The notes: a model not told the origin generated them from the sequence alone. 64,000 bases of DNA from Bacteroidota bacterium (GCA_004322215.1 SCSM01000036.1:1-64000), one strand, 5' to 3'. Counted from the first letter of the stretch, positions 27,726 through 36,847 are shown. Numbers and translations: made by a program.

Positions 27726-29024
27726 CTATTTTTTTGAATGGAAAACGATGACATTCCAATCTTTTGAATCGAAATAATTTTTTGCCGCTCGTCTGATATC
27801 ACTCGTAGTAACCGAATCTATTCGTTTCAGAAATGTCTCTATGTCTTCTTCCGGACTATTGTATAATTCGTTTCTTGCTAATATCTGGATTCGTGCCGAC
27901 ATGCTCTCGAGTTCCATAACTGCGCTGGTTTTCAATAACTCTTTCGCCCTGTTGATTTCCTTTTTGCTGATTGTCCCTTCTCTTAATTTTGTTATTTCCT
28001 CTTCGATTATGTCTTCGAGTAATTTGATTTTCGATTTGTCCGATGCAGCATATATGTAGAATGCACCGCAATCCGAAAGTGTCGTAACTGTAGAATACAC
28101 ATTATATGCAATTCCCATTTTTTCTCTCAGCCGCTGGTAAAGCCGTGAGCTCATTCCGTCGCCGAGAAGTACATTAATCAGTGACAAGTGATACTTGTCA
28201 TCGGAATTATGCCCGGGAATTCTTCTTCCGAAGATGATATGCGACTGAGTATAATTCCTGATGATGTCCTGTCTCAATGGAAATGTTTCATTTGGATATA
28301 ATCTGTATTGAGTATTCCCGTTTGTTGCGGTTTTAGAAAAATACTTTGAAGCTTCCTTGACCAGTTCTTTATGGCTTAAATTACCCGCAGCGGCAATAAG
28401 TATATTTCTGTTTTTATAAAACCTCTTGTGAAATGATTCTATGTCATCGAGTGTGATTTGTTGTAAACTGTTCTTAGTGCCTGTAATTGGATTCGACAAT
28501 GTGTGATTCCCGAATATCAGTTTATCCGAAAAATCGAAAATCAAATCTTCAGGGTCGTCTTCAATCACATTGATTTCTTCGGTAATGACAAGCTTTTCAT
28601 TGCGAAGGTCTTTTTCGGTGAATACCGGGTTCAGAACTATGTCTGACATTAGTTCTAGTGCTTTAGCCAAATGTTCCTTCAAAGCCCGCACATAAACGCA
28701 GGTCATTTCCTTTGTCGTGAAGGCATTCAGGTAAGCACCAATTGATTCGAATTCGTCGGCGATTTCCTTTCCGTTTCTTGTCTTTGTCTTTTTGAATATG
28801 GCATGTTCGAGCAGGTGAGCCAATCCGGGCATCGAATATGGGTCTTCCCTCGAGCCGGCATTAAGGAAAATTCCCAAAGCGAATGATTCTACGGTAGGTA
28901 TTTCTTCGGTAACAATTCTGACTCCGTTAGTCAAACAACTTTTGTTTAATAATGAAATCTTCCCTTTGGATTTCCGGGATGAATTATCCTTCCTGAATTT
29001 TTTTGATTCTATATTAATTGCCAT
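27726..29024 (-). CDS. M16-family zinc peptidase (processing-protease type)
   Basis: 432 residues, the usual length for single-unit bacterial M16B peptidases. The inverted zinc motif HxxEH is present as 'HLLEH' (H70, E73, H74), with the distal glutamate in 'EEINVIEDDPED' near residue 150. 'GSREDPYSMPGLAH' just before the motif is also typical. The C-terminal half has the second, non-catalytic M16 fold ('LLGDGMSSRLYQRLREKMGI', 'AYNVYS'). No signal peptide, so it is probably cytoplasmic. It would degrade short peptides or unfolded segments. It is the last gene of a minus-strand run with gltX, a lipoprotein and an NtrC-type regulator; 25 nt separate it from the regulator. Confidence 0.93.
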   Translation of the reverse strand: MAINIESKKFRKDNSSRKSKGKISLLNKSCLTNGVRIVTEEIPTVESFALGIFLNAGSREDPYSMPGLAHLLEHAIFKKTKTRNGKEIADEFESIGAYLNAFTTKEMTCVYVRALKEHLAKALELMSDIVLNPVFTEKDLRNEKLVITEEINVIEDDPEDLIFDFSDKLIFGNHTLSNPITGTKNSLQQITLDDIESFHKRFYKNRNILIAAAGNLSHKELVKEASKYFSKTATNGNTQYRLYPNETFPLRQDIIRNYTQSHIIFGRRIPGHNSDDKYHLSLINVLLGDGMSSRLYQRLREKMGIAYNVYSTVTTLSDCGAFYIYAASDKSKIKLLEDIIEEEITKLREGTISKKEINRAKELLKTSAVMELESMSARIQILARNELYNSPEEDIETFLKRIDSVTTSDIRRAAKNYFDSKDWNVIVFHSKK

Positions 29025-29049
29025 TTACTAATTATCTGAATATTTAATT

Positions 29050-30453
29050 TCATTTTGCCCTTCTGCTGCGGTATTGCTGTGTGTTAATTTCATATTTCCT
29101 GATTTTATTATGAAGCGTTTCACGGCTGATACCGAGCTGTGCTGCTGCTTTGCTGACATTGCCGGCTGTTCTTTCGAGTGTCGTTTCGACCTTTTTCTTA
29201 TCGAGATGGGCAATGTCTTCTTTTAGCGTTCCACCCGGCGAAAGAAATTTTTCCTGTGTTATGGCTGTTCTTCCCGATTGTGAATCAGAGCTTACAATTT
29301 TATGCAATGCGGCTATTTCAATCTGGTTGCCATCGGCTGTTAATAATACCTGCCTTAAAATTGAAAGTAATTCCCTTACATTTCCTGCCCATTCCTGTTC
29401 CTGTAAATATTCTATTGCCGATGGTGGAAACACTTTGCTGTCATTATTCGATTCATTGTGATTTTTTGTGTAATGCTCGACGATTTCCGGTATATCTTCT
29501 ATGCGGTCACGCAATGGCGGAATATATATTTCACACTCACGAAGACGGTGGTATAGTTGTTCTCTGAACTTGGATTCTCTCATTGCAAATAGCAAATCCT
29601 TATCTGTTGCCGAAATAAAGCGGACATCAATTTCCTCATTCTCGGTAGAGCCGACTTTACGTATTCTTTTCTCTTCGATTGGATTGAAAAGGTTTGCCTG
29701 CAAATCTATCGGCAGGTCACCGATTTCATCGAGGAACAGTGTTCCCTTATGCGCTTCATGGAACAATCCTCTCCGGGTTTCCTGAGAGCCGGTATAAGAA
29801 CCCTTTATCGAACCGAATAATTCACTCTGGAACAAGTCTCTTTGGATATTCGGTATGTCAACGGTAACAAATTTGAATTTCGCTCTGCTGCTGATTGAAT
29901 GTATTGCTTTGGCTACAAGCTTTTTGCCTGTGCCCGTTTCGCCTGTGATTAATACATTCAGGTCTGTCCTACCGAACCTGAAAATACTGTCTCCGATTTC
30001 AAGTATCCTTTTCGAATTGCCGATTATACCCTGCGAATTAAGAAAATTATGAAGCTCTCTTGCTTCGTCTTCTATTCCGATTTTTTTTGCTGCACTGTTG
30101 AGTACTTCACGCAGTTTCTCCTTGTTCAATATGCTTTTTTCTATAAAATTAATTGCGCCGAGCTTTGTAGCTTTAACTGCCATCTCGATAGTCCCTTTGC
30201 CTGATATCATTACCACTGGAATAGCTGGAAAATGATACCTGCAATACTCGAGTACATCCATCCCGTTCAATTTGGAATTTACTCCGAATTCGATATCGAG
30301 CAGCAAAACAGATATTCTCTGATTAAATTTATCAAGATAATTAAGTGCCTCCTGAGGGTCATGTAAAATATGTGTTTCAAATCCAAAACCACCGACTATA
30401 TCTGCTATTGTCGAGCAAAAATCAGGATTATCATCAACGATAAGAACTTTCAT
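29050..30453 (-). CDS. NtrC-family (sigma-54 type) response regulator with altered GAFTGA loop
   Basis: 467 residues: receiver domain (1-125; D7, D8 and phosphoacceptor D53 in 'LLLDIEFG', followed by a longer than usual loop before 'GMDVLEY'). An AAA+ domain follows (about 145-370; Walker A 'GETGTGKK', Walker B 'LFLDEIGDL'), then a Fis-type helix-turn-helix ('GNVSKAAAQLGISRETLHNK'). The sigma-54 contact loop reads GSYTGS rather than GAFTGA (about 216-221), three changes in six. The central Thr and both Gly are kept, so sigma-54 activation is still possible. No sensor kinase adjoins it. It lies in an operon-like run after gltX and the lipoprotein gene. Confidence 0.92.
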   Translation of the reverse strand: MKVLIVDDNPDFCSTIADIVGGFGFETHILHDPQEALNYLDKFNQRISVLLLDIEFGVNSKLNGMDVLEYCRYHFPAIPVVMISGKGTIEMAVKATKLGAINFIEKSILNKEKLREVLNSAAKKIGIEDEARELHNFLNSQGIIGNSKRILEIGDSIFRFGRTDLNVLITGETGTGKKLVAKAIHSISSRAKFKFVTVDIPNIQRDLFQSELFGSIKGSYTGSQETRRGLFHEAHKGTLFLDEIGDLPIDLQANLFNPIEEKRIRKVGSTENEEIDVRFISATDKDLLFAMRESKFREQLYHRLRECEIYIPPLRDRIEDIPEIVEHYTKNHNESNNDSKVFPPSAIEYLQEQEWAGNVRELLSILRQVLLTADGNQIEIAALHKIVSSDSQSGRTAITQEKFLSPGGTLKEDIAHLDKKKVETTLERTAGNVSKAAAQLGISRETLHNKIRKYEINTQQYRSRRAK

Positions 30454-30503
30454 TTCAAAACCAAAATTTAATAATACGAAAAAACAATATAAGAATATTA
30501 TTG

Positions 30504-30968
30504 TTATCTAACAACTGGGACTAATGTCTGGAGTGAATCATAAATCTCCCTGAAACCCTTGCTGCCAAAGGTTTTATTAATCGCATTCCATACGGCACGC
30601 ATCCTGACATTTCTCGGTGGGTCCGAATATTCTATAAAGTGTAGCGAATCTCCCGGCTCGTTTAATGCCTGGATACTCAATATTGTATCGCGTGTCATTC
30701 CCAATAATCTGCAGTACTTTTCTTCATCAATGCTGAATAATATCGAATCATTTAATTTATCAAAGCTGCCTTTATAAATCAACTTCGATAATTCTGCTTC
30801 ATTATTCAACTGGTAACCTGTAATTTTCCCGGATTTTGAAATAAAAGTACCCCATCTCAGATTTAGTCCTTTATTCCCCTCGTTCATGCAACCGGGTCTG
30901 TGCGATAAACATCCGGTAAATATAAATAAAATTAAAGTGAATATTAAATAAACTCGGATTTTGTCCAT
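30504..30968 (-). CDS. Predicted lipoprotein of unknown function
   Basis: 154 residues. A hydrophobic leader ends in a lipobox (FTGC, Cys about 19), so it should be lipid-anchored after signal peptidase II cleavage. The mature part is a small mixed alpha/beta protein with no motif I recognise; it ends with 'IYDSLQTLVPVVR'. The gene starts 16 nt after gltX on the same strand and is followed 50 nt later by the NtrC-type regulator, so co-transcription is likely. Confidence 0.75.
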   Translation of the reverse strand: MDKIRVYLIFTLILFIFTGCLSHRPGCMNEGNKGLNLRWGTFISKSGKITGYQLNNEAELSKLIYKGSFDKLNDSILFSIDEEKYCRLLGMTRDTILSIQALNEPGDSLHFIEYSDPPRNVRMRAVWNAINKTFGSKGFREIYDSLQTLVPVVR

Positions 30969-30984
30969 TATTCTCCCTTTTTTA

Positions 30985-32445
30985 TTAAATCATTTTTGAT
31001 TCTTTCAGTTTGATAAATTCTTCGATTCGTTTTATACATTCTTGCTTACCCAGTACTTCCATTGTTTCGAACATTCCGGCACCCGCCGATTTTCCGGTTA
31101 TCATTAGACGTATTGGATGAATGATTTCTTTCATTTTCATACCTAAGCCCTCGATATATGTTTTGGTCAATTCATATAGATTAGTATGAGAGAAATCATT
31201 TTCTTGTCTGTATTTTTCAAGCAAAGGTTTCAGTATTTCAATGGTATTTTCTCTCCAGTGCTTATCGAGATAATCCTTTTCATAATCCCCCGGTGAATGA
31301 AACATATAGCCCGCTGTTTCAGGCAATTCTTTAATGAATTTTATTCTCTCCCTGAACAGATTTATAACATTTTCAAGGTAATCTTTCGCAAAACCGGTCA
31401 TAGCTTTTGATTCTAAAATCGGAAAAAGTAATTCAACCAATTCCGATGACGGCTTTTGTTTAAGATACTGGAAATTCATCCACTCCAGCTTTGCCCTGTC
31501 GAAGACGGCACCCCCTTTGTTCACTTTTTCTATATCGAATGAATCAATCAGTTCTTCTATCGAATAAATTTCGCGGTCGGAGCTTGGATTCCAACCTAAT
31601 AATGCAATAAAGTTTACAAATGCATCATTGAAATATCCCTCCTTTGCAAAATCTTCGACAGCTACGCTTCCCTGTCTTTTGCTAAGCTTTGTCTTATCAG
31701 GATTCAGCAATAAGGGTAAATGAGCGAACTTCGGCTTATCCCATCCGAATGCCTCATAAAGCAAAATATGCTTCGGCGTAGAGGGCAGCCATTCTTCTCC
31801 TCTGATTACCTGTGTGATTTTCATAAGGTGGTCATCAACCACATTTGCAAGATGGTATGTCGGATAGCCATCCGATTTCATCAGAACCTGGTCATCTATT
31901 TCTGCTGTATTTACTTCTACTTTTCCCCTAATCAAATCATCAAACACAACAATTGTATTTCCGGGTACTTTTAGTCTAAGTACATAAGAAGAACCGGATT
32001 CAATCAACTTCCGTGTTTCTTCTTCACCAAGTGTCAACTCATTTTTCATTGACGTTCTGTCATACTTTGTGAATTGCTCGGAGGGCTCCCGCTTTCTCAT
32101 TTCCTCGATTTCTTCTGCTGTGTCGAAAGCATAATATGCCGCCCCCTTTTCGTGAAGCATTTCGGAATACTCCTTGTAGATATCAAGCCGCTCCGATTGA
32201 ATATAAGGACCATAATCTCCACCTTTGCCGGGACCTTCATCATAATCAATCCCTGCCCAATGAAGTGAACCAATTAAATTTTCAACTGCATTTTCGACAA
32301 GCCGGGTCCTGTCCGTATCTTCAATACGCAGTACAAACCTGCCTTTATGATGCTTTGCAAACAAATAATTATAAAGTGCGGTCCTCAAACCACCCACATG
32401 CAAAAATCCCGTTGGCGACGGCGCAAATCTGACTCTTACTGACAT
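30985..32445 (-). CDS. gltX: Glutamyl-tRNA synthetase
   Basis: 486 residues, normal length. Charges tRNA-Glu (and, in organisms using the amidotransferase route, possibly tRNA-Gln) in the cytoplasm. The class I signature is at the N-terminus ('FAPSPTGFLHVGGLRTALYN', HIGH-type motif as HVGG at 16-19). The second signature appears as 'KLSKRQGS' (about 252-259). 'VLRIEDTDRTR' and 'GDYGPYIQSERLDIY' are also characteristic. The C-terminal anticodon-binding domain is present. It is the first gene of a minus-strand run. About 600 nt of noncoding DNA, with a short repeat and a candidate RNA, lies upstream. Confidence 0.98.
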   Translation of the reverse strand: MSVRVRFAPSPTGFLHVGGLRTALYNYLFAKHHKGRFVLRIEDTDRTRLVENAVENLIGSLHWAGIDYDEGPGKGGDYGPYIQSERLDIYKEYSEMLHEKGAAYYAFDTAEEIEEMRKREPSEQFTKYDRTSMKNELTLGEEETRKLIESGSSYVLRLKVPGNTIVVFDDLIRGKVEVNTAEIDDQVLMKSDGYPTYHLANVVDDHLMKITQVIRGEEWLPSTPKHILLYEAFGWDKPKFAHLPLLLNPDKTKLSKRQGSVAVEDFAKEGYFNDAFVNFIALLGWNPSSDREIYSIEELIDSFDIEKVNKGGAVFDRAKLEWMNFQYLKQKPSSELVELLFPILESKAMTGFAKDYLENVINLFRERIKFIKELPETAGYMFHSPGDYEKDYLDKHWRENTIEILKPLLEKYRQENDFSHTNLYELTKTYIEGLGMKMKEIIHPIRLMITGKSAGAGMFETMEVLGKQECIKRIEEFIKLKESKMI

Positions 32446-32533
32446 AATTTACTTTTTAAAAAAGAAAAATTTATTAGAAACATTAAATTACTAAAATGAC
32501 TGGATTTAATGAAATGAATAATACAAACTTCAT

Positions 32534-32572
32534 TTGTCATTCCGAATTTATTTCAGAATCCATAATCTTAAA
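32534..32572. repeat. Short intergenic hairpin repeat (TGTCATTCCGAA type)
   Basis: Reads TTGTCATTCCGAA then TTTCAGAATCC. Its two halves, ATTCCGAA and TTCAGAAT, are imperfect reverse complements. This is a very common short noncoding repeat in diverse bacteria; related pieces are at 14314-14366 and 54176-54201. Confidence 0.6.
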
Positions 32573-32880
32573 CCAAAAAAAATTCCCATCCTTTGAGTAA
32601 GCACAATAGTTGTAAAACTTCTTTTAAACGAAAAAAACTCTTGCATTTATAAAATAAATTATATAGTTTAATCCCGATTATAATATAAATTATTAGAAAA
32701 AATTAAATTATACCGATTAACTTTTCTTTGAAATATACTTTGATATAATGAATTCACAAAATAAATGTGGATTTTATAATAGATGAGATTTAATAATATT
32801 TTTTAAGATTTAAGGAGATAAATTAGAATTATAGAAATATAGTTTATTTGAGATATTTGTAAGCGTAGTCTTACTTACAT

Positions 32881-32993
32881 TCTTGTTTGAAAATCGACAA
32901 ATTTAATCTTGAGAATTGTATAAAGGCACGCCCCGACTGGGGTGTTTTCCTTTTTGCTTCTCAAGAGGGTCTTTGTCGATACCTCAAACAAGA
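32881..32993 (+). ncRNA. Candidate structured RNA: long nested hairpin upstream of a T9SS-type gene
   Basis: Five nested helices can be drawn by hand. P1: 32881-32890 with 32984-32993 (10 bp, exact). P2: 32893-32901 with 32972-32980 (9 bp, exact). P3: 32907-32915 with 32958-32966 (9 bp, exact). P4: 32922-32926 with 32949-32953 (5 bp). P5: 32927-32933 with 32939-32944 (6 bp, one bulged G, 5-nt loop). Internal loops are 2x3, 5x5, 6x4 and a 4-nt bulge. Such register-perfect nesting in AT-rich noncoding DNA is unlikely by chance. Direction is inferred from the downstream plus-strand gene (66 nt later). It could be a 6S-like small RNA or a leader element; it does not match SRP RNA or any riboswitch I recognise. 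Confidence 0.55.
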
Positions 32994-33058
32994 GTAAAAT
33001 TGTGAAAATACCCTTTTTTATTTAATAAATAATTTTCAAATAAATCAAAAGGTATGTA

Positions 33059-34927
33059 ATGAAAACAATTCATTCTCTTATCGTTATCTTACTTATTGTA
33101 TTTTTTTACAATTCATTATTATCTCAATCACATTGGGAGGAAATTGTTCAACCGCCATGCTGGGCTGGATACCCAAGTTTTCCATTAGATTGGCAAGGAC
33201 CCTTTGAATTTAAATTTTGTATCGCAGATACTCTTGATGCATTCCCGGATTGCTCAACACAAGCAGCAAATTGTTGTTATACAGTTGTTTATTATGATGC
33301 TGATTGGGAAGGATTCCCAGGTAATGCCGGTTCGTATTTTATTTATATAGCCGGTATATTTTGGGAAGGAAACAATTGTGATGCATGTAACAAAGAAAAG
33401 GTAGTTGAGGTTTTCTATAGAAAAAAAATTCAATTAATGCTTAATGAAGGTTGGTTTTATCACCCAAATGATACATCATGGTATGGTGGATTTCCAGAAC
33501 ATTTACTTACACCTGGTGAATGCAAAAAAAATAATGGAGAAGTTTGTTTTGATATTTGTTGCAATAGTTTTGCTCGAATTTGGGCTGATAGAGATACTCG
33601 TTTAATAACTTCATTTTCAATTAGTTCACCAAGTCTTTATTCTCCTGATATCCAATGCCCGTCAATAGACTCGCTTGGAGATACAATATGTCAAACTTAT
33701 TGCTACGAATTCCCATTCCAGGAATGGATTGAAAGCTGTTGCGACTCTATTGAAGTTACTCCTCATATTGTTGATAGTACCTGCTGTGTCAACATCAGTG
33801 TTTTTAATCCTTACTGCTATGCGCCTACACCAAGAGTTGTATTCAAACAATTTAATTCTGAAACCGGTAATTATGAGCCAAAGGATTCATTAATTTGTCC
33901 GATAGGCGATACAGTGAGCTATATTTTGTGTCCCCAAAATGGAAATAAATTTGTAAAGTACAAAGTATTTATTGATGATTCGGCTCATCCCGGAACACCC
34001 AATTGTGAACCATCTTACTATGTGGAAGGAAAAACCATGTACACTGATTCTGTGGATTTATCCTCATGTTGTAAATGCGATTCAGCATTATTGGATGAAT
34101 GGCTGATAGTAAATGTTGTGAAAGATTCGACATGTCCCGATAGCAACGGTTGCAGGGTAACCTTTGACCTCAGTAATATGCCTGATTCAATCACCTGCTA
34201 CAATTATTTTGTAGTTGAAGATAATCATGGTGTCAGAGATGTGCCGCCAAAAGATTTGGAAACTTTACCAACATACAACTTTTGCCTGAACAAGGAGGAA
34301 TTTGGCTCAATTAAATTTTACTTACTTCAAAATGAAGGAGAGAACTTGGATTCAGCTTGTTATATTGCGGCAGGTGTCGCTTGCGATACGACAGAATGTT
34401 GTCCTTCGAATCATGATGACTGGCTTACAGTAAGAGTCGTACATAATGATTCATGTAATGGCTGTTTAGTAAATTTGGATTGGGCAGATCGGGATTCGAT
34501 TCCATGTTATAATTATTATATGGTTGAAGATATAAATCATGTATATCATAATACATGGTGGAATGGAAATATTGATTCTTTTCCGATTTCTGCTCATTCT
34601 TTCTGTATTGGAACTGGAGTATCTGACACTATGTGGGTTCATTTGTATAAACATTATGAAGATTATGATTCTACGTGCACTATTATGAATATTGTTAGCT
34701 GCGATTCAATTGCATATCAATGTCCCTGCGATTCAACACCACCAACTTATAGTGTTGATATAATACCGATCGATGATTCCTCTAACTGTTGTTATGACTT
34801 CTATATCTCACGAACAGCAGGTTCCTGCAACTACGACAGTGTGTATATTTATGAAGGTACAACACCTATGGTCCTTATTATGGTTCACATTTTGTATTTT
34901 GTCCCGGAGATTTTGAAGGCACAATGA
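33059..34927 (+). CDS. Cys-rich repeat secreted protein, N-terminal part (frameshifted)
   Basis: 622 residues with a signal peptide (1-22). The rest is rich in Cys, often as CC or CxC pairs ('CCKCDSALLDEW', 'TTECCPSNHDDW'), with at least two copies of a module of about 105 residues: 'W L.V..V.DS.C....GC', 'D.I.CYNYF.VED' and a closing 'C..I..V.CD'. The frame ends inside another module; the missing part continues in the next frame ('YGSHFVFCPGDFEGT' at about 34879-34926) and joins the following ORF. One inserted base near 34868 would restore a single product of about 1,240 residues ending in a T9SS-like domain. A frameshift mutation or assembly error is therefore likely. As encoded, this half would be exported without a sorting signal. 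Confidence 0.8.
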   Translation: MKTIHSLIVILLIVFFYNSLLSQSHWEEIVQPPCWAGYPSFPLDWQGPFEFKFCIADTLDAFPDCSTQAANCCYTVVYYDADWEGFPGNAGSYFIYIAGIFWEGNNCDACNKEKVVEVFYRKKIQLMLNEGWFYHPNDTSWYGGFPEHLLTPGECKKNNGEVCFDICCNSFARIWADRDTRLITSFSISSPSLYSPDIQCPSIDSLGDTICQTYCYEFPFQEWIESCCDSIEVTPHIVDSTCCVNISVFNPYCYAPTPRVVFKQFNSETGNYEPKDSLICPIGDTVSYILCPQNGNKFVKYKVFIDDSAHPGTPNCEPSYYVEGKTMYTDSVDLSSCCKCDSALLDEWLIVNVVKDSTCPDSNGCRVTFDLSNMPDSITCYNYFVVEDNHGVRDVPPKDLETLPTYNFCLNKEEFGSIKFYLLQNEGENLDSACYIAAGVACDTTECCPSNHDDWLTVRVVHNDSCNGCLVNLDWADRDSIPCYNYYMVEDINHVYHNTWWNGNIDSFPISAHSFCIGTGVSDTMWVHLYKHYEDYDSTCTIMNIVSCDSIAYQCPCDSTPPTYSVDIIPIDDSSNCCYDFYISRTAGSCNYDSVYIYEGTTPMVLIMVHILYFVPEILKAQ

Positions 34928-36780
34928 ATATAACCATAAAAATTTATATGACAAACGGACAAGTATGTCAATATACAGATTCGATTAAATGTGCTTGCGA
35001 TTGTGATTATATCAAAGCAAATTTAGATAAGATTATTATCACTGCTGATCCCACACAAAAAGATTCTAACGGCTGTGAATACGCAATTTATGTCAAGAAT
35101 CTACTCGATTGTAAATTGAATAATGTCAACTATACTGTAGTTCCTTCTGATAATCAATGGGGTACGAAAGATTTTGGTACGGGTAAAACATTATTAGCTA
35201 CCGTTCAAGTTCCTCTTAATGAGCCGGTTATTGTTTATGTCAGATTGGAATTCCCGGATTGTGATTCCATAATTAAAACATTTACTCTCAATTGTGACAG
35301 CAATTGCTGTGATAATATTGTAAGTTTTGGTCCGCCCATTTCTGTTGCAGATCCACTTGATTCTAACAGATGTTGCTTTAAAATACCATTCGTAATAGAC
35401 GGTAATTGCATTCATGATGCATGGGTAGATTATGATAGTACTTCAATTAGAATTTACTATGTCAATCAAGGGGCGAATGACTTCACAATATGTATAGATA
35501 AATCTGACTATCAAAATATTGATGACTTACCTGTTTTTGTTTACTTCCGAAATAATGCGCATGATACAGTTTGTACAAAAACAACATCAATTCATATTGC
35601 CTCTTGCTGTACTTGCGATACACTCGATAATCAGTTTTGGTTAACTGTGAATACATTAAAAGACCCAGCCTGCCCCGATAGCGGATGCAAGGTTACTATG
35701 TTTCTTGATTTACCCGATACTATTACTTGCTTCAAATATTTTGTATTTGAAAACACAAGCGGGCAAAAGGATCCGCCTGCTCTAATCACTGGTGATACTA
35801 TGACTATCGAGGGTCCTTGTATAGGAAGCGGTGAATCAGGACAGATTGTTCTTTATTTACTCAAACAACCTAATGAATCCCCAGAAACAGCGTGTCATAT
35901 TATAAAGAATGTATTTTGTGATTCGCTTCCTTTCGCTCCACCATGTCCTCCTCCCGATTGCCCTGATGATAAATTTATAGGTCCAATTTGGTCTTACCCA
36001 ATACATCTTGGAAACGGATGTGATATTATTGTTCAATATGCATATCGAATAGCATGTCCCGAAAGAAAGCAGGATTTATTTATATTGGCTATAAAGCAAG
36101 GCATACATTGCTTAACTATAACTAAAGAAGAAATGTATCAGGCAGCACTTGAATATTTACTTAAATATGACCCAATGGGTTTCGAACCATTACCAGATCA
36201 TTTTGATACATGTGCATATACATGGAGATTAGGTATTATTGATTGCTGGAGAAATGTAGCTTATTATCCTCCCCCTGCTTGCCCCGATTCTAATTGTTGC
36301 TGGCAAGAAATGTATGTTTGCAGAGACGCATCTGGTGGATTTTCTTATGGACCTCAACAACCATTAAGAATGTATTTGCCTGCTAATGGTTGTGATACTT
36401 TGCCAGGAGGCCATATTCCACCGCCTGATGATAAATGCTATTTTGTTTGCGATTGGATTACTAAATCAGGAAATGTTGCGCCAATGAATGAAGTATATTT
36501 TCCATTAGAAGTCATTGACAGTTCGTCAGAAAATAGTAAATTTACTGTGAAATATTACGATGGCTATCTTAATGTTTATCTGAAATCTGAATGTGGAGCT
36601 CAAATTCGTGTGGATATATCTGATGTTTATGGAATTAAATGGCTATCAAGCGAACAACAATCGAGAGCCGAAAAAATGATTTTCAAAATTGATATACGTA
36701 ATTTTGGCAAAGGATTTTATGTTTATAAAATCTATTGTAATGAAAACTATATTGGCAATGGGAAATTTATAATTGAGTAA
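34924..36780 (+). CDS. Cys-rich repeat secreted protein, C-terminal part (frameshifted)
   Basis: 618 codons starting with an ATG that overlaps the previous stop (ATGA). It has no signal peptide but continues the same Cys-rich module pattern ('NRCCFKIPFVIDGNC', 'SCCTCDTLDNQFWLTVN', 'CPDSGCKV') and ends with a beta-rich domain of about 75 residues ('VYFPLEVIDSS', 'DVYGIKWLS', 'GFYVYKIYCNENY') resembling a T9SS type A sorting domain. A secretion-sorting end without a signal peptide makes no sense alone, so this is best read as the second part of the gene beginning at 33059. Translational reinitiation through the ATGA overlap could make the protein but not export it. Confidence 0.75.
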   Translation: MNITIKIYMTNGQVCQYTDSIKCACDCDYIKANLDKIIITADPTQKDSNGCEYAIYVKNLLDCKLNNVNYTVVPSDNQWGTKDFGTGKTLLATVQVPLNEPVIVYVRLEFPDCDSIIKTFTLNCDSNCCDNIVSFGPPISVADPLDSNRCCFKIPFVIDGNCIHDAWVDYDSTSIRIYYVNQGANDFTICIDKSDYQNIDDLPVFVYFRNNAHDTVCTKTTSIHIASCCTCDTLDNQFWLTVNTLKDPACPDSGCKVTMFLDLPDTITCFKYFVFENTSGQKDPPALITGDTMTIEGPCIGSGESGQIVLYLLKQPNESPETACHIIKNVFCDSLPFAPPCPPPDCPDDKFIGPIWSYPIHLGNGCDIIVQYAYRIACPERKQDLFILAIKQGIHCLTITKEEMYQAALEYLLKYDPMGFEPLPDHFDTCAYTWRLGIIDCWRNVAYYPPPACPDSNCCWQEMYVCRDASGGFSYGPQQPLRMYLPANGCDTLPGGHIPPPDDKCYFVCDWITKSGNVAPMNEVYFPLEVIDSSSENSKFTVKYYDGYLNVYLKSECGAQIRVDISDVYGIKWLSSEQQSRAEKMIFKIDIRNFGKGFYVYKIYCNENYIGNGKFIIE

Positions 36781-36847
36781 TTTAATTTGGCAGGAAGGGG
36801 CAGATGCCCTTTCCTGCTATTTTATTTTAAAATTTCTAAAGGTATAT

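Larger units (their letters stand above)
32446..33058. other. 613-nt noncoding region with repeat fragment and candidate RNA
   Basis: Divergent region between gltX (minus) and the Cys-rich secreted protein gene (plus). It holds a fragment of a common intergenic repeat (32534-32572) and a long nested hairpin (32881-32993), both listed separately. The stretch 32580-32860 is AT-rich with no recognisable gene. Confidence 0.6.

Noticed and set aside
32881..32993. Signal recognition particle RNA or a known riboswitch
   Set aside because: No GGAA tetraloop with the conserved SRP internal loops, and none of the conserved cores of TPP, cobalamin, SAM, c-di-GMP, fluoride or preQ1 riboswitches could be found.
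34852..34935. Programmed -1 ribosomal frameshift joining the two Cys-rich ORFs
   Set aside because: The direction (-1) would fit, but no X-XXY-YYZ slippery heptamer in the zero frame and no downstream stem could be found; a lost base is simpler.
36773..36847. Upstream TTG start for the first tandem Asp-box gene
   Set aside because: It would overlap the previous gene and place 25 non-signal residues before a perfect signal peptide; the ATG at 36848 has its own AAAGG.
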